Notes: generated by a model from the letters alone, not told the origin. 64,000 nucleotides of DNA from Lamellibrachia satsuma (GCA_033239005.1 BSQZ01000005.1:8364501-8428500), one strand, 5' to 3'; numbered from the stretch's first letter, positions 34,691-52,841 are shown. A program made the numbers and translations.

Positions 34691-35750
34691 ATTGGTTAAT
34701 CATCTCCATTACCTAGCCTTGCATATCCTCTTCGGGTAAAATACTGCAATGGTACTTATACAGTTAGTTTTATTTCTGGCCAACTGTTTGGCTTCGGTCA
34801 ATGTCTTCCACTCCAATTCTTGTCTTTCTTGTGTTACAGTTTTTCGCCAGTTTGTATTTACATTGACCAATCCTGTTCCATCTTCTTGTATTGCCTTCAT
34901 CTAACACTGCACATTCAATAACCACCGTTAAGATCTTTATCACTTTGATTATATTGTTTAGGATTCCGTAGGTCCCCGTGAGTTTCTAATAATTCCTTCG
35001 GTGCACGGAGCAAAAGACCTTCTCGAAGTTCACGAACGTGATCTATAATATTTTCTGCCATTCCACAATATCTTATATTTCTCAAAATAAATATATGTTC
35101 AACACTTCTGGAATCGGCTAGTGGACCTCGAAATTAGTTGTCAAATCCATATGTTATTCTTACCATAATCACTCTTCTGAATACTTTGCTGGGAACATAT
35201 GTTTTCTTAATTCCTGTCTAATTTCCGCACTTTGTAAGATAACCCAGTGGTTCCCAAACTTGTTTTCTTGAGGCCCACCCATGGGGCTGCTAAAGCCACT
35301 GAGGTCCACTGTGTTGCAAATTGATGTACGAAGTTCCACACCTCAGGGTGAACACATGTGTTAAGCTTAAATACACCACATTTAAATTATTGCATAGATA
35401 ATTCAATTTGCTTCAAAACAAACATAACTTGCAATTATAAGATATTGATACTTTTGAAGTTACAGCTTAAACAACTACAAGCAGCACCCATTATTTTTAG
35501 AATCTGTATCAGTTGCCCGGGGAAAAGCTGCACACGCTTAACTCACTTTGAGCATGTAATGGTTTAAAGAATTTTTGTACACACAATTAACGTGGACATT
35601 GCTTTGTCCCTTGGGACCACTTCAAACCTTCCCGCGGACCACCTGAGGGCAGCGGTCCGCAGTTTGGGAACCCCTGAGATAACCTATCTTCGGTATTTTA
35701 GAATCATTACTGCTTCCGATACTTACTCTTGTTCCCACAATGATTAACTA
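34690..35750 (-). pseudogene. RTE-like retrotransposon relic hosting a hAT MITE
   Basis: The minus strand at 34950-35240 is paralogous to 8520-8790 (shared aataaacatatgttcac, cactcttctgaatac, ggaacatatgt and atttccgcactttgtaag in plus orientation). It is broken RT-domain sequence of the same family. Upstream, a short frame 34900-34709 (WKTLTEAKQLARNKT) may be another part of the polyprotein. The relic is interrupted at 35245-35676 by a hAT-type MITE. Confidence 0.6.
35245..35676. mobile_element. hAT-type MITE, 432 bp, with 8-bp target duplication
   Basis: Termini CAGTGGTTCCCAAACTTG and, in reverse complement, CAGGGGTTCCCAAACTGC are the classical hAT/Charlie-type ends. The flanks AGATAACC (35237-35244) and AGATAACC (35677-35684) are a perfect 8-bp target duplication. 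No transposase is encoded. It inserted into the RTE relic, so it is younger than that. Confidence 0.95.
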
Positions 35751-36099
35751 GACAACTAGTCCTTAGCAATGCATCAGGAAGGTAGATCTACCGCTTTTCA
35801 TTGTGTGAGGGTGGCGGATGAAGATCTTGTGCCTCCGGCTTCGCGCTGCGGTCGCGTGGGGGTGTGGAAGGAGGTTTCCCTCCTAGTGGAATAATGTTTT
35901 ATATTTAGAGTACACTTACTTAATGTATGTACGTTTTCTTTGTAAGATTGTGATTTGGCGGAATATGTGGATTCGGAATGAGTGAATGGTATTGTTAGTC
36001 TTACATATGTTGTCTGGCGGTATAGATTTTGACTCGAAAGATTCTGTAAATATGGAAGATATAGCGGTAGACTTAGCATTTATGTAATATCTGTGGCCG

Positions 36100-36991
36100 T
36101 CTAGTCACCTAGGACTTATAGTTGTTGACGTATGAGGTATCAACATTTCATTTTCTAACGACGATTGGCATCACATTGGACGTTATTTATTTATTAATTA
36201 TTCAGCCAGTCAGTGAGCCAGCCAGCCAGCCAGCCAGCCAGACAGCCAGGCAGCCAGTCGGTCAGCCAGTCAGTCAGACAGTCAGTTGGTGTGATTCAGG
36301 TGGTTCCGCTGGGGACATTCGTCGATAACATCGACGTTGATGTGGTTACTGGACACTTGCGGGTGGCGGATTTCCCGGACGCCCAATTGCTGGTGAAGTA
36401 CGAAAGGCGGCCCCACATTGCCTTGGCGCCTTCGCAGGTACAGTGGACTCCGCATAGCAGAACAACTCTCTATTATAGAAGCTGTAATAGGGGGTGCTTT
36501 TATTGTGTTGTGTGCGTGCGTGTGTACGTGTTTACGAATGTATGCAAGGGCGTTTGAGTATTAGTTCCGGTGGGTTCTGATGGGCCGTATGTGTTTGTAT
36601 TCGGAATTAGTAAACACTGTCTATATTTATATATGTATCATGCACTAGACAATAACAATGTCTGCTACAATGGTGACGTCAGTGAATGCCCGTCGTCAGC
36701 TAGTCTTTATTCGTCGTCTCTTCGCTGTCACCTTCGCCGTCGTTTATTTTTTTGTCTTTTCCACCAGCGCCTTCGTTTGTCATTGTTAGCGTTCCTTCGA
36801 TTAACAAGCAATATTTGTGACATTCACCATAATGTTTATGACGCATCATATTACTTGTTTTTCAGATGTGATCTTCATATTTGTTGCCAACGATCGTGAT
36901 GACGGAAAAGAAACGGTGGAGAAGTTTTGCTTCGACGAGAAGGGAAGAAAGTTGTACCACTGCGAACATAACGTGACCCGACATTCACGCA
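36100..36991 (+). pseudogene. Chimeric PON relic, copy B (exon 6 followed by exon 3)
   Basis: 36300-36437 is PON exon 6 (LGTFVDNIDVDVVTGHL, with the conserved Asp-Asn pair) between a gtgattcag acceptor and a gtacag donor, with intron 5 homology on the left. 36866-36991 is PON exon 3 (IFIFVAND, KEKFCFDEKGRKLYH-like) after a tttttcag acceptor, one base shorter than in the other copies and therefore out of frame. Order is reversed from a normal gene: sequence homologous to intron 6 (about 36660) passes directly into sequence homologous to intron 2 (about 36785). So it is the junction of two tandem copies with a deletion between. Exon 6 has LRVADFP where the intact copy has LWVAGHP. Confidence 0.75.
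36180..36290. repeat. CCAG/CAGT-type tetranucleotide repeat
   Basis: Runs of ccag, cagt and caga just before PON exon 6 of copy B. They replace part of the polypyrimidine region present in copy C. Confidence 0.85.
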
Positions 36992-36999
36992 GTCAGTGT

Positions 37000-38330
37000 T
37001 TCTAAAACTATATGTCGTTTGTCAATATTAATCGACGCCATATAAGCTATCCGGAATTATTATATATCTCAACAGGATAGGTTTTGATTTCAGATTAATG
37101 CCCTAAATTAATTTGTTTAAATGTAATTTCCGTACTAGATAACAACAACGTCGATTTCACTCGGACTCTTTCTACTGGGGTCTTGAAAAGGTGTAGATAC
37201 TGTATACATTATTATAATTATCTTCTTTTTTGGAATCAAGGTCCACAAACATGTACATATTAAACATATTATAAAGTTCCATATAAGAAACAGGAGAAAA
37301 CAAATTATATTATGCTTAGATGTGAAATCACATCACTACATTCTTCCTTATTTAAGACAGCGTCATTGTTTCAAACTCTCACTGCCACTAATTCACAAAT
37401 CATATTTGCGTAATCCTGGTATGCAGAATTTACATTTATATTCCTAATTTCCTCACATTTATACTTAATGCCACCCATACGCATCTACAATAGTTCATGG
37501 TGTGTCACGTTATATTTGTGTCTTACATTCTGGAACATAGTGGACCTATAAGCAAATTACATTGTATTTGCTATATGATTAGCAACCATTATGTCTGACA
37601 AGGCTACTGTTTTTAAAACGGTATGAACCTAAAGAGCAACATTTAAAGGTACACATTCAACAATTAGTTGTGTTAAATATATGTGTGTACCATATGGAAG
37701 CTTATACTTACGTATTTTGTACTTAAGTAAACATATTATATGCACACAGGTGTCCTCTTTAAAAAAAATCAATCATAATCATACATCACGAACAAGGTCA
37801 TTGGGCAACGTGCATATAGTGCCTATAACGCATGGATACTAGATATAATTATATATATGTATCTTCACACACAGCTAGAAAGTCAAATAAGTGTATATAT
37901 TACCTCAAGTCGGCATGCTTTTCTAGCAATAATAACTTCTTAACATATATATTGAGTGTATGTAAGTATAAGTCAACCCTAACGACCAAGGGAATTCACC
38001 AATTATTAAAACACATCTTTATCCTCGCTTTCTTTAGCTGCAAATCCTCATCACCCGAAGAACTGGGTTCTGCTGAGGTGGCGCATTCCAAATCTCTAAA
38101 TTCGCCACATACAACAGAGCACACCAAGTTACATTATTGGCATGCGTGTAGTATTAGATAGTATTAGCTAGTATCACAGCAACACCTGTGAAGATTATCA
38201 GAAACTGTGGGTATACCTCGTCTCCAGTGCATGAGTATGGGAATGGCTACATCTCCAGAGGAGAGAAGAGGAGCGAGGAGCTTGTTGCTAAATTAAAATT
38301 AAATCAAATCATTCGTACGTTGTGTTAAAT
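37000..38330. other. PON intron 3-like sequence, then unassigned AT-rich DNA
   Basis: 37000-37200 is homologous to the intron after exon 3 in copies A and C (ccggaattatt, gactctttct, gtagatactgta). Exon 4 is absent. From 37200 no gene or repeat ends were recognised. Confidence 0.5.
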
Positions 38331-38339
38331 AATTTATGT

Positions 38340-38735
38340 CGGTGGCGCCCCCTGCCGGAATCTCGCCCGCCATGGTGAACTCGCCAGGAGGAGAGCTTGG
38401 TCGAAGACTAGTCTTGTTTATCCGACTCTCGCTCGCCTTTGTGAATTCGCCGAGAAGAAAGTCTGGCCGCAGAGGCGTGGTTTCGTTGCAACCATAAACA
38501 TAAATAGAATACCTGATAGTGTATAGGGGGATGATTAATGATGTAACTCTATGGTTGCAACCCACTGTCGCCACTCCATTTTGTGTAGGCGTTCCCCTGA
38601 AGCACCAGCAGCCAACCAACGTCATTAGCGAGATCCTACAACACATTTTGTTTTGATTGATTTAACTTTTCAGTCTGACAGTTGTGTCAACATAATTAAC
38701 GTTTACAGTTAATTCGAACTGATGAACGTTCACTC
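38340..38735 (+). repeat. Duplicated segment, paralogue of 52575-52840
   Basis: Shared order: tatttgtgtaggcgtt, gaagcaccagcagccaa, cgagat-ctaca, cttttcagtc, agttgtgtcaa, and gttaattcgaa. The copy at 52.8 kb ends abruptly at a sequence resembling a Polinton terminus (AGTAGTTAG at 52842), so this stretch acts as its unoccupied counterpart. A GCGCCCCCTGCCGG motif occurs at 38345. Confidence 0.75.
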
Positions 38736-38959
38736 TAATTTTATGAATTTGCCAAATGCCCGCATGACATCGTAATTAAGGTAATTATATATGCGCCCAG
38801 AATCTGGGTGCATACATAATTTCCGTCACCATGAAAAGTACACATTGCATCCATGGACAAACGGTGGCGCCACAGCACGGAGCCTGGATAATCGAAGCTA
38901 GCCGCAGACATGGGTTGACTGTTACCGTCAGATGGCATCACTCTCTCTCTCACTCATCA

Positions 38960-38963
<4 letters not shown>

Positions 38964-39051
<88 letters not shown>
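38964..39051. repeat. (AT)n microsatellite
   Basis: About 88 bp of TA alternation after a short (CT) run. Confidence 0.97.
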
Positions 39052-39054
<3 letters not shown>

Positions 39055-39604
39055 GAGATACCGGCTAAATAACATCGGCGTATATGGTCAAAGTCGAATT
39101 TATGTTTTTCACCTAATTACATTCTAATACTATTTAACTTTCTTATTTATCTACTATTTCGGCTAAAAGTTTTTTTTATACCGTGTTTTATCACATTTAT
39201 CCAAGCTCACTGCCCAAATAATTACCAGTAAAGACAATAGAAAGATGAACTACTTCGGCCGCGATTAGTTACAAGGTTATTTTCGTTGCACTCCAATGTG
39301 CCATACATCGTTGGCACCGCCGTGCACCCTGTTGTTGACTACAGCGTAGTGCGCATGAATACATGAAAGCATATTCTTTGCGCATCGCCGGAGTAGCCAT
39401 TGTACTAGTTTGTTTACGTTTTCAAAGAGCGGCGATTTCTGTATAAGTTTCCGAATGTTTGGCACTTGAGTGGGCAGTTTGTCATGTAGTATATGTACAA
39501 ATGTAGCAGGACTTAATTCAATGAGATAAGCATTTTCATATTTTGTAAATTATATCTTAATCTGCATCGGAACAGTTTGGCAGCTGACAGGTCGTAGGAC
39601 CAAA

Positions 39605-39832
39605 ATGGCGGCGCCTATGAGACGTTCCGCTGTACGCAGAGATACTGACAGAGAGACGGAGATTACTCGCCATTTGAATGCACTCCAAGACATTAACGTG
39701 GGAACTATTGCTACAAATAACGTCCTGAAGGAAGTGATATGTGATTATTTTGTAAGTAGAGACTTTAGTGATGGTGAATTATCGGAAAGTGACACTGTCA
39801 CTGACAGCAACGCCAACGGCAACGACGACTAA
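39605..39832 (+). CDS. Hypothetical small protein, 75 aa
   Basis: Not recognised. A strong start context (AAAATGGCGG) opens a frame with a basic N-terminus (MAAPMRRSAVRRD), a possible helix (ITRHLNALQDI, NNVLKEVICDYFVSRDF) and a very acidic end (DGELSESDTVTDSNANGNDD). AATAAA follows near 39975. Upstream, no splice acceptor was needed. It may be a small gene, a first exon, or chance; no homologue was recognised. Confidence 0.3.
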   Translation: MAAPMRRSAVRRDTDRETEITRHLNALQDINVGTIATNNVLKEVICDYFVSRDFSDGELSESDTVTDSNANGNDD

Positions 39833-40160
39833 TCGGCTAAATTTAGAAAATTTGTCTATCTAAAATTTCCGTTGTCATGTCATAATAGACCCAAGAAACC
39901 CATATTACGATGAATGTTCATGTGATGCACTGTATATATGTTGTATTGAAATGGCATTTGTCCAGAGTTACCAACAATAAAGTGTTTGTATATGGTACAT
40001 ATGTATTTGTATGTATATATTTGTTCTGAATGTTTACACAGCGTTTTCTCAGAATCATATTTCTCGAAACGTACCTGTATTATGATGTTAAACATGTCAT
40101 ATCTCTGTTAAGAATTGCCCGATTTGGAAAAATTTAAGTGTCCTGAAATCATCCGAATCT

Positions 40161-40444
<284 letters not shown>

Positions 40445-40552
40445 CAATTTTCAATATTTTATCCTATTTATTTACGTCCTAACCCATTAAATTATATCGC
40501 ACAATTGTATGTAAATAAACTCAATAAAGCAAAATCTTCTAATATATGAAGC

Positions 40553-40606
40553 AATGTATGTATGTATGCATGCATGCATGCATGCATGCCTGCCTTCCTG
40601 CCTGCA
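40553..40606. repeat. (ATGT)n(ATGC)n tetranucleotide repeat
   Basis: Short run gtatgtatgtatgcatgcatgc ending in ctgcc variants, directly at the left end of a truncated CR1 copy. Confidence 0.85.
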
Positions 40607-41503
40607 TGGATTTAATAATAAATTATGCTTTACAAGGAAGTCCACCATTATGGTCTTTAATTAACCGTTCTATTAATTTACAAATCACTGATGTTAAGCT
40701 CACTAACCCTTTTTATTTAATGGTATGATGTTTGCTTCTTTCCATTCAAAAGTTGAACACTCCTGCAAGTGGTATGCAAATTTGTCCTGTTGTTTCAATG
40801 AGTAGTTTTTGCGTAATCCATCCACTCCAGGTGATTTATTATCCTTCATTGCCTTTATTTTTTATTAGCTACCATTTCTGGAGTAACAACTAACTGTCCT
40901 AAATAGTCTGATTTAGCTTCCTGAAATTTAGCATCTACAACTGGTAGTGAACTAACATCCGCTGTGGTAAACACTGAACCGAAATACTCATTTAGGTCTC
41001 CAGCCGTTAAAATACCCTGTGATATATATTATTTTAAGCACTGACTTCTAGTGGTCCAACCTTGTCTCGTACTATTTGTTTACTCCTGACATATACATAA
41101 CAATTCTTGCTGAAACGTGTTATGTTAAATGCTAATGTTTGCTCATAGCTTCTTTTAGTTTTTTCTAATTTCAGTCGTAGCTGCACTAAGTGACTGTAAT
41201 TTGTGTAATCTTCATCCCTTCTGGTATGCATATAAACCCTCCACATAGGTTGCTTGTACGTTATTTTCGAATAGCTTCTTTTCACAAGTGTTTCTTTCTA
41301 AAGCGGTTTTTAACGGAACAAAATGATCAACCATACTCTCAATTACATATTTTAGAACGTTCCAACATTCAATTGCAGTCTTATTCCTCAGCATGTTATT
41401 CCAATCTAGCTTTGCTAAGTATTTTCTCATATCTTTATTTATTTTGTGGATGTTTCTCCTGTATTTTTACTTTCTGACTTTATTTTGATGTAAAAATGTA
41501 AAA
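40607..41503 (-). pseudogene. Truncated copy of the CR1-like element (ORF2 centre)
   Basis: Minus-strand homologue of about 56480-57450, with the segments MRKYLAKLDWNNML, KTAIECWNVLKY and GPLEVSA recognisable and several internal deletions. It lacks the 3' half of the RT, so it is an internal fragment. Divergence from 55.2-60.1 kb is clear, so it is older than that element. Confidence 0.85.
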
Positions 41504-41509
41504 TATTTC

Positions 41510-42180
41510 GGACAATATCGCCCAATATTAGACGATAAACTTTATCATAATCAATTATTTGCAGCACACTTTCTTCTGCTTATTGACGCCAATATGCAGA
41601 TAGTATTTCACGGCAAACATATAAAGTGCTTAATGAGTGTCGGTTATAAATCTAAAATTATAGGTGCAAGACGTGTGTGTGCAATTATAAAATAGACGCG
41701 TTGACGTAACTACGCCCCCCCCACTGGGGTGTTCGTATGTCTAATAAATACAACGTTTTTCATCGTCATCCTATCTGCCCGTCGTTGGGACTTTGTCCTG
41801 CAAAAAACATGCGCACATTCTTCATTAACTACATTTGTATATGGCGACACAAAGGAACCGCCCACGGAATCTGCCCGTTGAGTAATACACCCGGGCATGG
41901 TCGCTGTTTACCCCAAAGCATTGCATGGCAGTAACACATCCCGCTAGTTATATATAATAGGTCTCACACGCATGGAAGGCCTTAAACATTCCACACATCG
42001 TCAACCGACTGCGCGCAATAAAAGACTCAGACCTACAACAAAAAACGTTAATATTTACGATCTGCTGCACAGTCCGCCTTTATTGTCGTCCGCTGGCGCA
42101 ACAGTTACACAATTTGCTTTATTATATGGCCTACAAAACAAAGTTTGATCGTTAAACAGCTGAACGTGAACGTTGACACA
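41510..42180. other. No gene recognised
   Basis: Mixed sequence with short frames only. No repeat ends recognised. Confidence 0.45.
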
Positions 42181-42219
42181 CACATAGACCGTTTCAACGA
42201 AAACGTCTTATATCGTTTG

Positions 42220-42440
42220 ATGGTTTACTTCGGTTGCCGTCTCTCCAAATGATGAAACCAAGAGTGGAAAACAGATCCATCCTATTGTCATATATGCTAT
42301 AAAGTAATTCGTGGCTGTGTTCGTCTGTGTTTTCATTCGTTTGGATGGAGCTCATCACGCACACACACACGCACACGCACACACACACACACACAAACAC
42401 GGGTCTGCATTCCCAACAAAACATCCACATAAATCTACGA
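42220..42440 (-). pseudogene. Diverged PON exon 2 relic
   Basis: The minus strand reads YDNRMDLFSTLGFIIWRDGN, which lines up with the end of PON exon 2 in copy C (LDRSTFSPLGLSIWRNNN). A donor-like position follows in the same place. The beginning of the exon is replaced by a CA microsatellite (42358-42395). It is the most diverged PON piece in the window. Confidence 0.55.
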
Positions 42441-42479
42441 AGTCTCCTCCAGCATAGCTAGTGACCTAGTGCGTAGACT

Positions 42480-42790
42480 AGGCGTGGCGTGAAATAATTT
42501 ACATACTTCAACAATCGACTGCGTCATTAGACGACCAGGTTTCGTGGTCGACTTCATTTGTAAGACAGTCTATGCGAGGTGAGCTAGCTGCCACGTCATT
42601 CCGACTTTTGTCTTCAACCTGCTGTCGTATTCGTCGTAGCTGTCGTCTGCTGTCGCGTCTGTTCCAAGCTCGTCGGCCGATGTAGCCATGTTGCAACACA
42701 TTGTCGCTGTCTGCACCGTTGGCTACATAACACTCTTGTGCAGCCAGTCAGCGTAAGTCCTTCACAATACTCTGCACGGCGCTGTGTTTT
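42480..42790 (-). repeat. Dispersed repeat R1, copy 4
   Basis: The reverse complement matches 3240-3640 closely, including catggctacatcggccgacgagc and the run of gacgacag motifs. Confidence 0.8.
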
Positions 42791-42799
42791 AGTTGTTTC

Positions 42800-44225
42800 T
42801 TCTACGTGTGTTCGTGCTAGTTTCTACGTTTAGTGAAATGCCAGCAATAATAATGCTACGTGATTTTATATAGCGTCGGTATCCGCCTAGACAAGGTGGT
42901 CGTGACGCTTACTCCATTATCAGAGCAAATGTTAAGGCAGCACCCGTGTGGGTTTATGTAGATCGAGAGCATCGGTTCTTTGAGTCCACGACAGGTTCTT
43001 CCTATTTCCCTGTGGTGTCAACGGGTCCTACTAGAGTCTCTTCCGAAAGACACAGACGATGTGTGTTAAACTGGTATCAAATTGGCCATATATTCCAAGT
43101 TTACGTTTTCAGATGGATGTGTCATCTTCATAAGAATGGGAGCAACTACCAGCCAGACCGATGCAGGCTGGTGCAGGGCATCAGTAAGTGTTGATGCATA
43201 GCTACGTTTATAATTGCTGCTGCAAGCTTGAACATTGCTTTGTTCTGATCTGTTCAACCATTTTGTCTACAACTTTGTGCCACATGTTACGGCTATGTGG
43301 AAAATATCATAATTATAGCTTTTTGCCAAAGTGGTGCATTTAAAAACGTAGTTGGCATTTTATCGTTTGCCATTTGTGAGTGCTGACAGCCATTTTTTCT
43401 ATTTGTTTATTCCTTGAACCAAGGCACCAAGGAAGACGTTGACTTTCTGCCCCTGGTGGTAACTATTTCCTCTGGGAGTGTGCTCCAGAAGCCCGGTGGT
43501 TCTTCGTACTACTGGACGAGGAGGTACCATGCTACTGAATAGAGTTGGGCGACGATGTGAACTTGTCCCTAACTGTGTATGTAAGAGTGGATATGATTAA
43601 TGACCCATTGAAAATCACGCGATAAAAGTGACATGGTCACCATCGTGAAAACTGTCCCAACGAGGACCACCAACTTTGGCACTGATCACGGGATCCTAAG
43701 CATATATGAGCACACATTGTCCAAATCTGTGAATGCTAGCAGCATACAATATGCTGAGTCTGTCTGCCTCTTCATGAGAACCTTGCAGATCAACTACATA
43801 TGTTTTTGACTGGTTCAAGACCACACCCATCCAAATGACAATTGTGGCAGTTGACTGTACAATTCTAACGAGACTAGTTTCTTTGTGAGGTAAAATAATT
43901 CCACTTCAGCGCCATCGATTGATTCCTCCATTGGGAGTGGGCTGTTTTTCTCACATACTCAAAGTAGCAATTGGGTGCCAAAATGCCAACTATATATATC
44001 TTTTTTATTTCAGCCAAATTCATAAAATAAATTATATCGACCAAATTCTATAAGCATTTCAAAAACGACGCTATGAGCGGCGATGCTTGTTTGGTTTTAG
44101 GTACACATGATGCAGTTAATTATTTCATTGTTGTGTGCAAGCGCCGTCAAACCTAGTATTGTTTCGGTATGATTCGTGTGCATGTTTTGCCTGTAATGAT
44201 TTTGTTTGTGTGTCGCGTCTGCTAG
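42800..44225. other. Upstream region of PON copy C, first exon not identified
   Basis: PON genes normally have an N-terminal hydrophobic exon before the GSED exon. No exon with a phase-1 end was found here. A frame beginning MQLIISLLCASAV near 44108 looks signal-like but has the wrong phase and would leave a 56-bp intron. Confidence 0.4.
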
Positions 44226-49859
<5,634 letters not shown>

Positions 49860-50110
49860 ATCATGTAGCCCTGGCCTGCTGATTTGAAGTAAGACAGCTG
49901 CCACGTCATTCGTAGCTGTTTCCGGCCTGTTGTCCTATTCTTCATTACTGACGTCAGGTGGCGCGTCTGTTCCAAGTTCGTCGGCCGATGAAACCGTGTT
50001 TCTAGGCATTTTATCTGTCTGTAGCGTTGCCTACGTAACACTGTTGTGCAGCAAGCCAGCGTAAGTCACAATACACTGTACCGGGTTCTGTTTTAGTTGG
50101 TCTTTCTACA
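49860..50110 (-). repeat. Dispersed repeat R1, copy 5
   Basis: The reverse complement carries the catcggccgacgaacttgg and gtgttacgtaggcaac landmarks. It begins directly after the PON stop codon. Confidence 0.7.
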
Positions 50111-50184
50111 TGTATTCGTGCTAGCTTCTCATTTGAGCGATGTGCACCCAGTATACACTAATACGTAATATACGCAATGTTTAA

Positions 50185-50250
50185 CAACACTTGCCATCCA
50201 AGCCAATGGCCCAGATGGTAAGTGTACAAGGAAGACATTGGCTTATCGAT
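50185..50250 (-). repeat. Solo 3' end of the CR1-like element
   Basis: Matches the 3' tail at 55235-55300 (tgccatccaagccaa, ggcccagatgg, aaggaagacattggcttatcga). It is a short, 5'-truncated insertion of the same family. Confidence 0.8.
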
Positions 50251-50362
50251 GCAGATGATCTCAAATGTTTGCAACACCTAGTCTACGCAATAGATAACTA
50301 GCCATTTGTGGATAAGACAGTTGGACTCGTAGATTGATGAGAATGTTTTTGTAGGAAGTGTT

Positions 50363-50469
<107 letters not shown>

Positions 50470-50639
50470 TGTGGTTGTTCTCACTTTCCATACACAATGA
50501 TGTCATCGCTAATGTTCTTTGTTGACTTAGTATGACTGCTGACATTCCTAATATGTCTGGATAATTTCACTCATTGACGATAACCCAAAGTTCAGTGTTT
50601 TGTATCTGTTTAAGCCATTATGCGTTGTCGAGATGTACC

Positions 50640-50812
50640 TGGTCGTTGGGTGTATGTAACATGCACTGTGAGAACAGCACAATCATTTAATGTTGTTCAC
50701 AGCACAAGCGGAATTTGAAATATTATACTGGTTCTTTGAAGTTACGTGTATTATGTATGCTCTTTTGAAAGCTGTCCTTTCCCCACAAAGGTAGAACATG
50801 TCTCGCACGTAA

Positions 50813-50876
<64 letters not shown>

Positions 50877-51167
50877 GATAAGTATGCCACAAATGCATAG
50901 GTCGTTTGATATATATGCCGACATCCTGCGCACTCAGTGGCTGTAACTCTTCAGCTGCTCCGGTCAACACCAAGCGACTCGAGTGTCTCGACAAATATGT
51001 TACATAAATAAAGGTTCTTTGCCGTTCCAAGAGAAAACTGTATCCAACGGTTTTGCACGCATGATTGCACATGTGCATGAGCACGGGCGTACGAAAGCGT
51101 ACGTGTGTGTGTGCACGCGCGTTTGTGTATAGTTTCGTCTTTTCGGATGTGTTGTCAGTTTATCTGT

Positions 51168-51214
<47 letters not shown>

Positions 51215-51650
51215 TGAGTGAGTGAGTGAGTGAGTGAGTGAGTGAGTGAGTGAGTGAATGAGTGAGTGAGTGAGTGAGTGAGTGAGTGAGTGAGTGAGTG
51301 AGTGACAATAATGTGTCGTCAGATCATCTGTTTATATTCGGAAATACGAAGCTACCTCTGCCGCCGGAGATGCTTTCTTCCTCTCACGCACTTCTCCGCG
51401 TCTGTCTCGTGTAACTTTAACTATAACATCTTGCCCTGGATATTCCATACCATTATTATACCCGTGTACTCATGACCGGCTGCATCGCAGCGATCATCGT
51501 TAACCAAACCTTACCAAAGATTAAACTAATCCTTACGACTCGGTCGACCAATACCCCAAAGAAAACCACCGTCGGTTAAATTATATCGTCTTTAGCCAAA
51601 CTATCACAGTGGGATGGCCTAATTATCCTAACACCATAGTAAGTCAGCCT
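50640..51650 (+). repeat. Segmental duplicate of 12060-13600
   Basis: Shares, in order, the R2 block, an AT tract (50818-50872), the gcgactcgag landmark, the GT-rich intron of PON copies, and the block ctccgcgtctgtctcgtgtaac to cgactcggtcgaccaatacc. PON exon 7 itself is gone here, lost in or near the GT/GAGT tract. Confidence 0.75.
51164..51304. repeat. (GT)n(GAGT)n compound microsatellite
   Basis: GT for about 45 bp, then about 23 GAGT units with one variant. Confidence 0.97.
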
Positions 51651-52570
51651 ATTATCCTAGGGACCACAGTCGGTCAAGCTAATTATCCTAGGGATCACAG
51701 ACGGTCAAACTATTAATCCTCGCGAATACAGGCGGTCAATCTAATTATCATAGAGCCCGCAGTCAGGTTTGTTAACAAATTTTAATGCGCATTTGAATGT
51801 TAAGCATTTGAATGCGCATTCAAATGCCTACATAAAATGTGTAATGCATTTTTATTTGCATTTGAATGCGTACCATAAACATTTGCATTTGAATGCGACC
51901 CACAAACATTTTATTTTTGAAATGCACAACCAAATGCGCCTTCCTGGCCTACCTGAATGATTAGCCTTTCATTCCCAGCCATGGTTCCCAGTAAACTGTC
52001 AATTGTCTATCCCTCCCTCCCATTTCCACCACCTCTGTAGGCCTGGAACTGTGTGACTCAATGTATGACTCTACATACGTGTTCGTGTAGTGGTACTTAG
52101 TGGTTACAATAATGTACTACTGTATTTATTAAATAAAGTGTTTGTATATTAATAAATGTTTTGTATATATTACGCATTTCTCCTAATAAAATAAATCGTT
52201 ACTATTAAGCCAAAACGTTTGATATTAATTCAAATGTATTTGCATATGTATAACCAAAACATTTGCATTTGCATTTGAATGCGTTCCTGGAAAATGGCAC
52301 TTGCATTCGCATTTCCATTTTACTCAAATGAAACATTTGCGTTTGCATTCAAATGGTTTTGTTAATAAACCTATAGGGATAATTATCCAGGAGACCAGAG
52401 TCAACCTTGTTACCGCAGGAACCACATTCGGTCAACCTATTCATCCTAGGGATCACAGTCGGTCAACGTAATTATCCAAGAGGTCACAGTCGGTCAATCT
52501 AATTATTGTACGACTACAGATGGTCAACATACTTAGCATAGCGACTACAGTCAACTTAATTATTCCACTT
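51595..52570. repeat. Tandem array of about 34-bp units (cacagtcggtcaacctaattatcctagggac)
   Basis: Diverged units occur at 51595-51770 and continue at 52370-52570. The array is split by an inserted element at about 51765-52370. Confidence 0.8.
51765..52370. mobile_element. Non-autonomous TIR element of about 600 bp, unclassified
   Basis: Ends: GGTTTGTTAACAAATTTTAATG on the left and, in reverse complement, GGTTTATTAACAAAACCATTTG on the right. Inside, CATTTGAATGC-type motifs recur many times near both ends. It interrupts the 34-bp tandem array. No target duplication was seen and no protein is encoded, so the superfamily is open. Confidence 0.65.
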
Positions 52571-52574
52571 TGCG

Positions 52575-52841
52575 AAACTAATGCCATTTCCACTAGTCTC
52601 GCTTATCTGACTCTCGCTTGGCTTCGTGACTTCACCGAGAATAAAGTATAGATGCAGATGCGTGATCTTGTTGTTATCCACTGTCCCCACTCTATTTAGT
52701 GTAGGCGTTACTATGAAGCACCAGCAGCCAATCGGCGTCGTTATCGAGATGCTACACTAAACTTTTTTTTACCTGAATTAGCTTTTCAGTCGGAGAGTTG
52801 TGTCAATGTAATCATAGTTTAAAGTTAATTCGAATTGCAGC
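52575..52841 (+). repeat. Duplicated segment, paralogue of 38340-38735
   Basis: Homology to 38.37-38.73 kb ends around 52836, where the AGTAGTTAG sequence of the Polinton remnant starts. Confidence 0.7.

Noticed and set aside
44108..44170. Signal-peptide-like frame MQLIISLLCASAV as PON copy C exon 1
   Set aside because: The phase does not match exon 44226-44281 and the implied intron would be about 56 bp; no counterpart in copy A.
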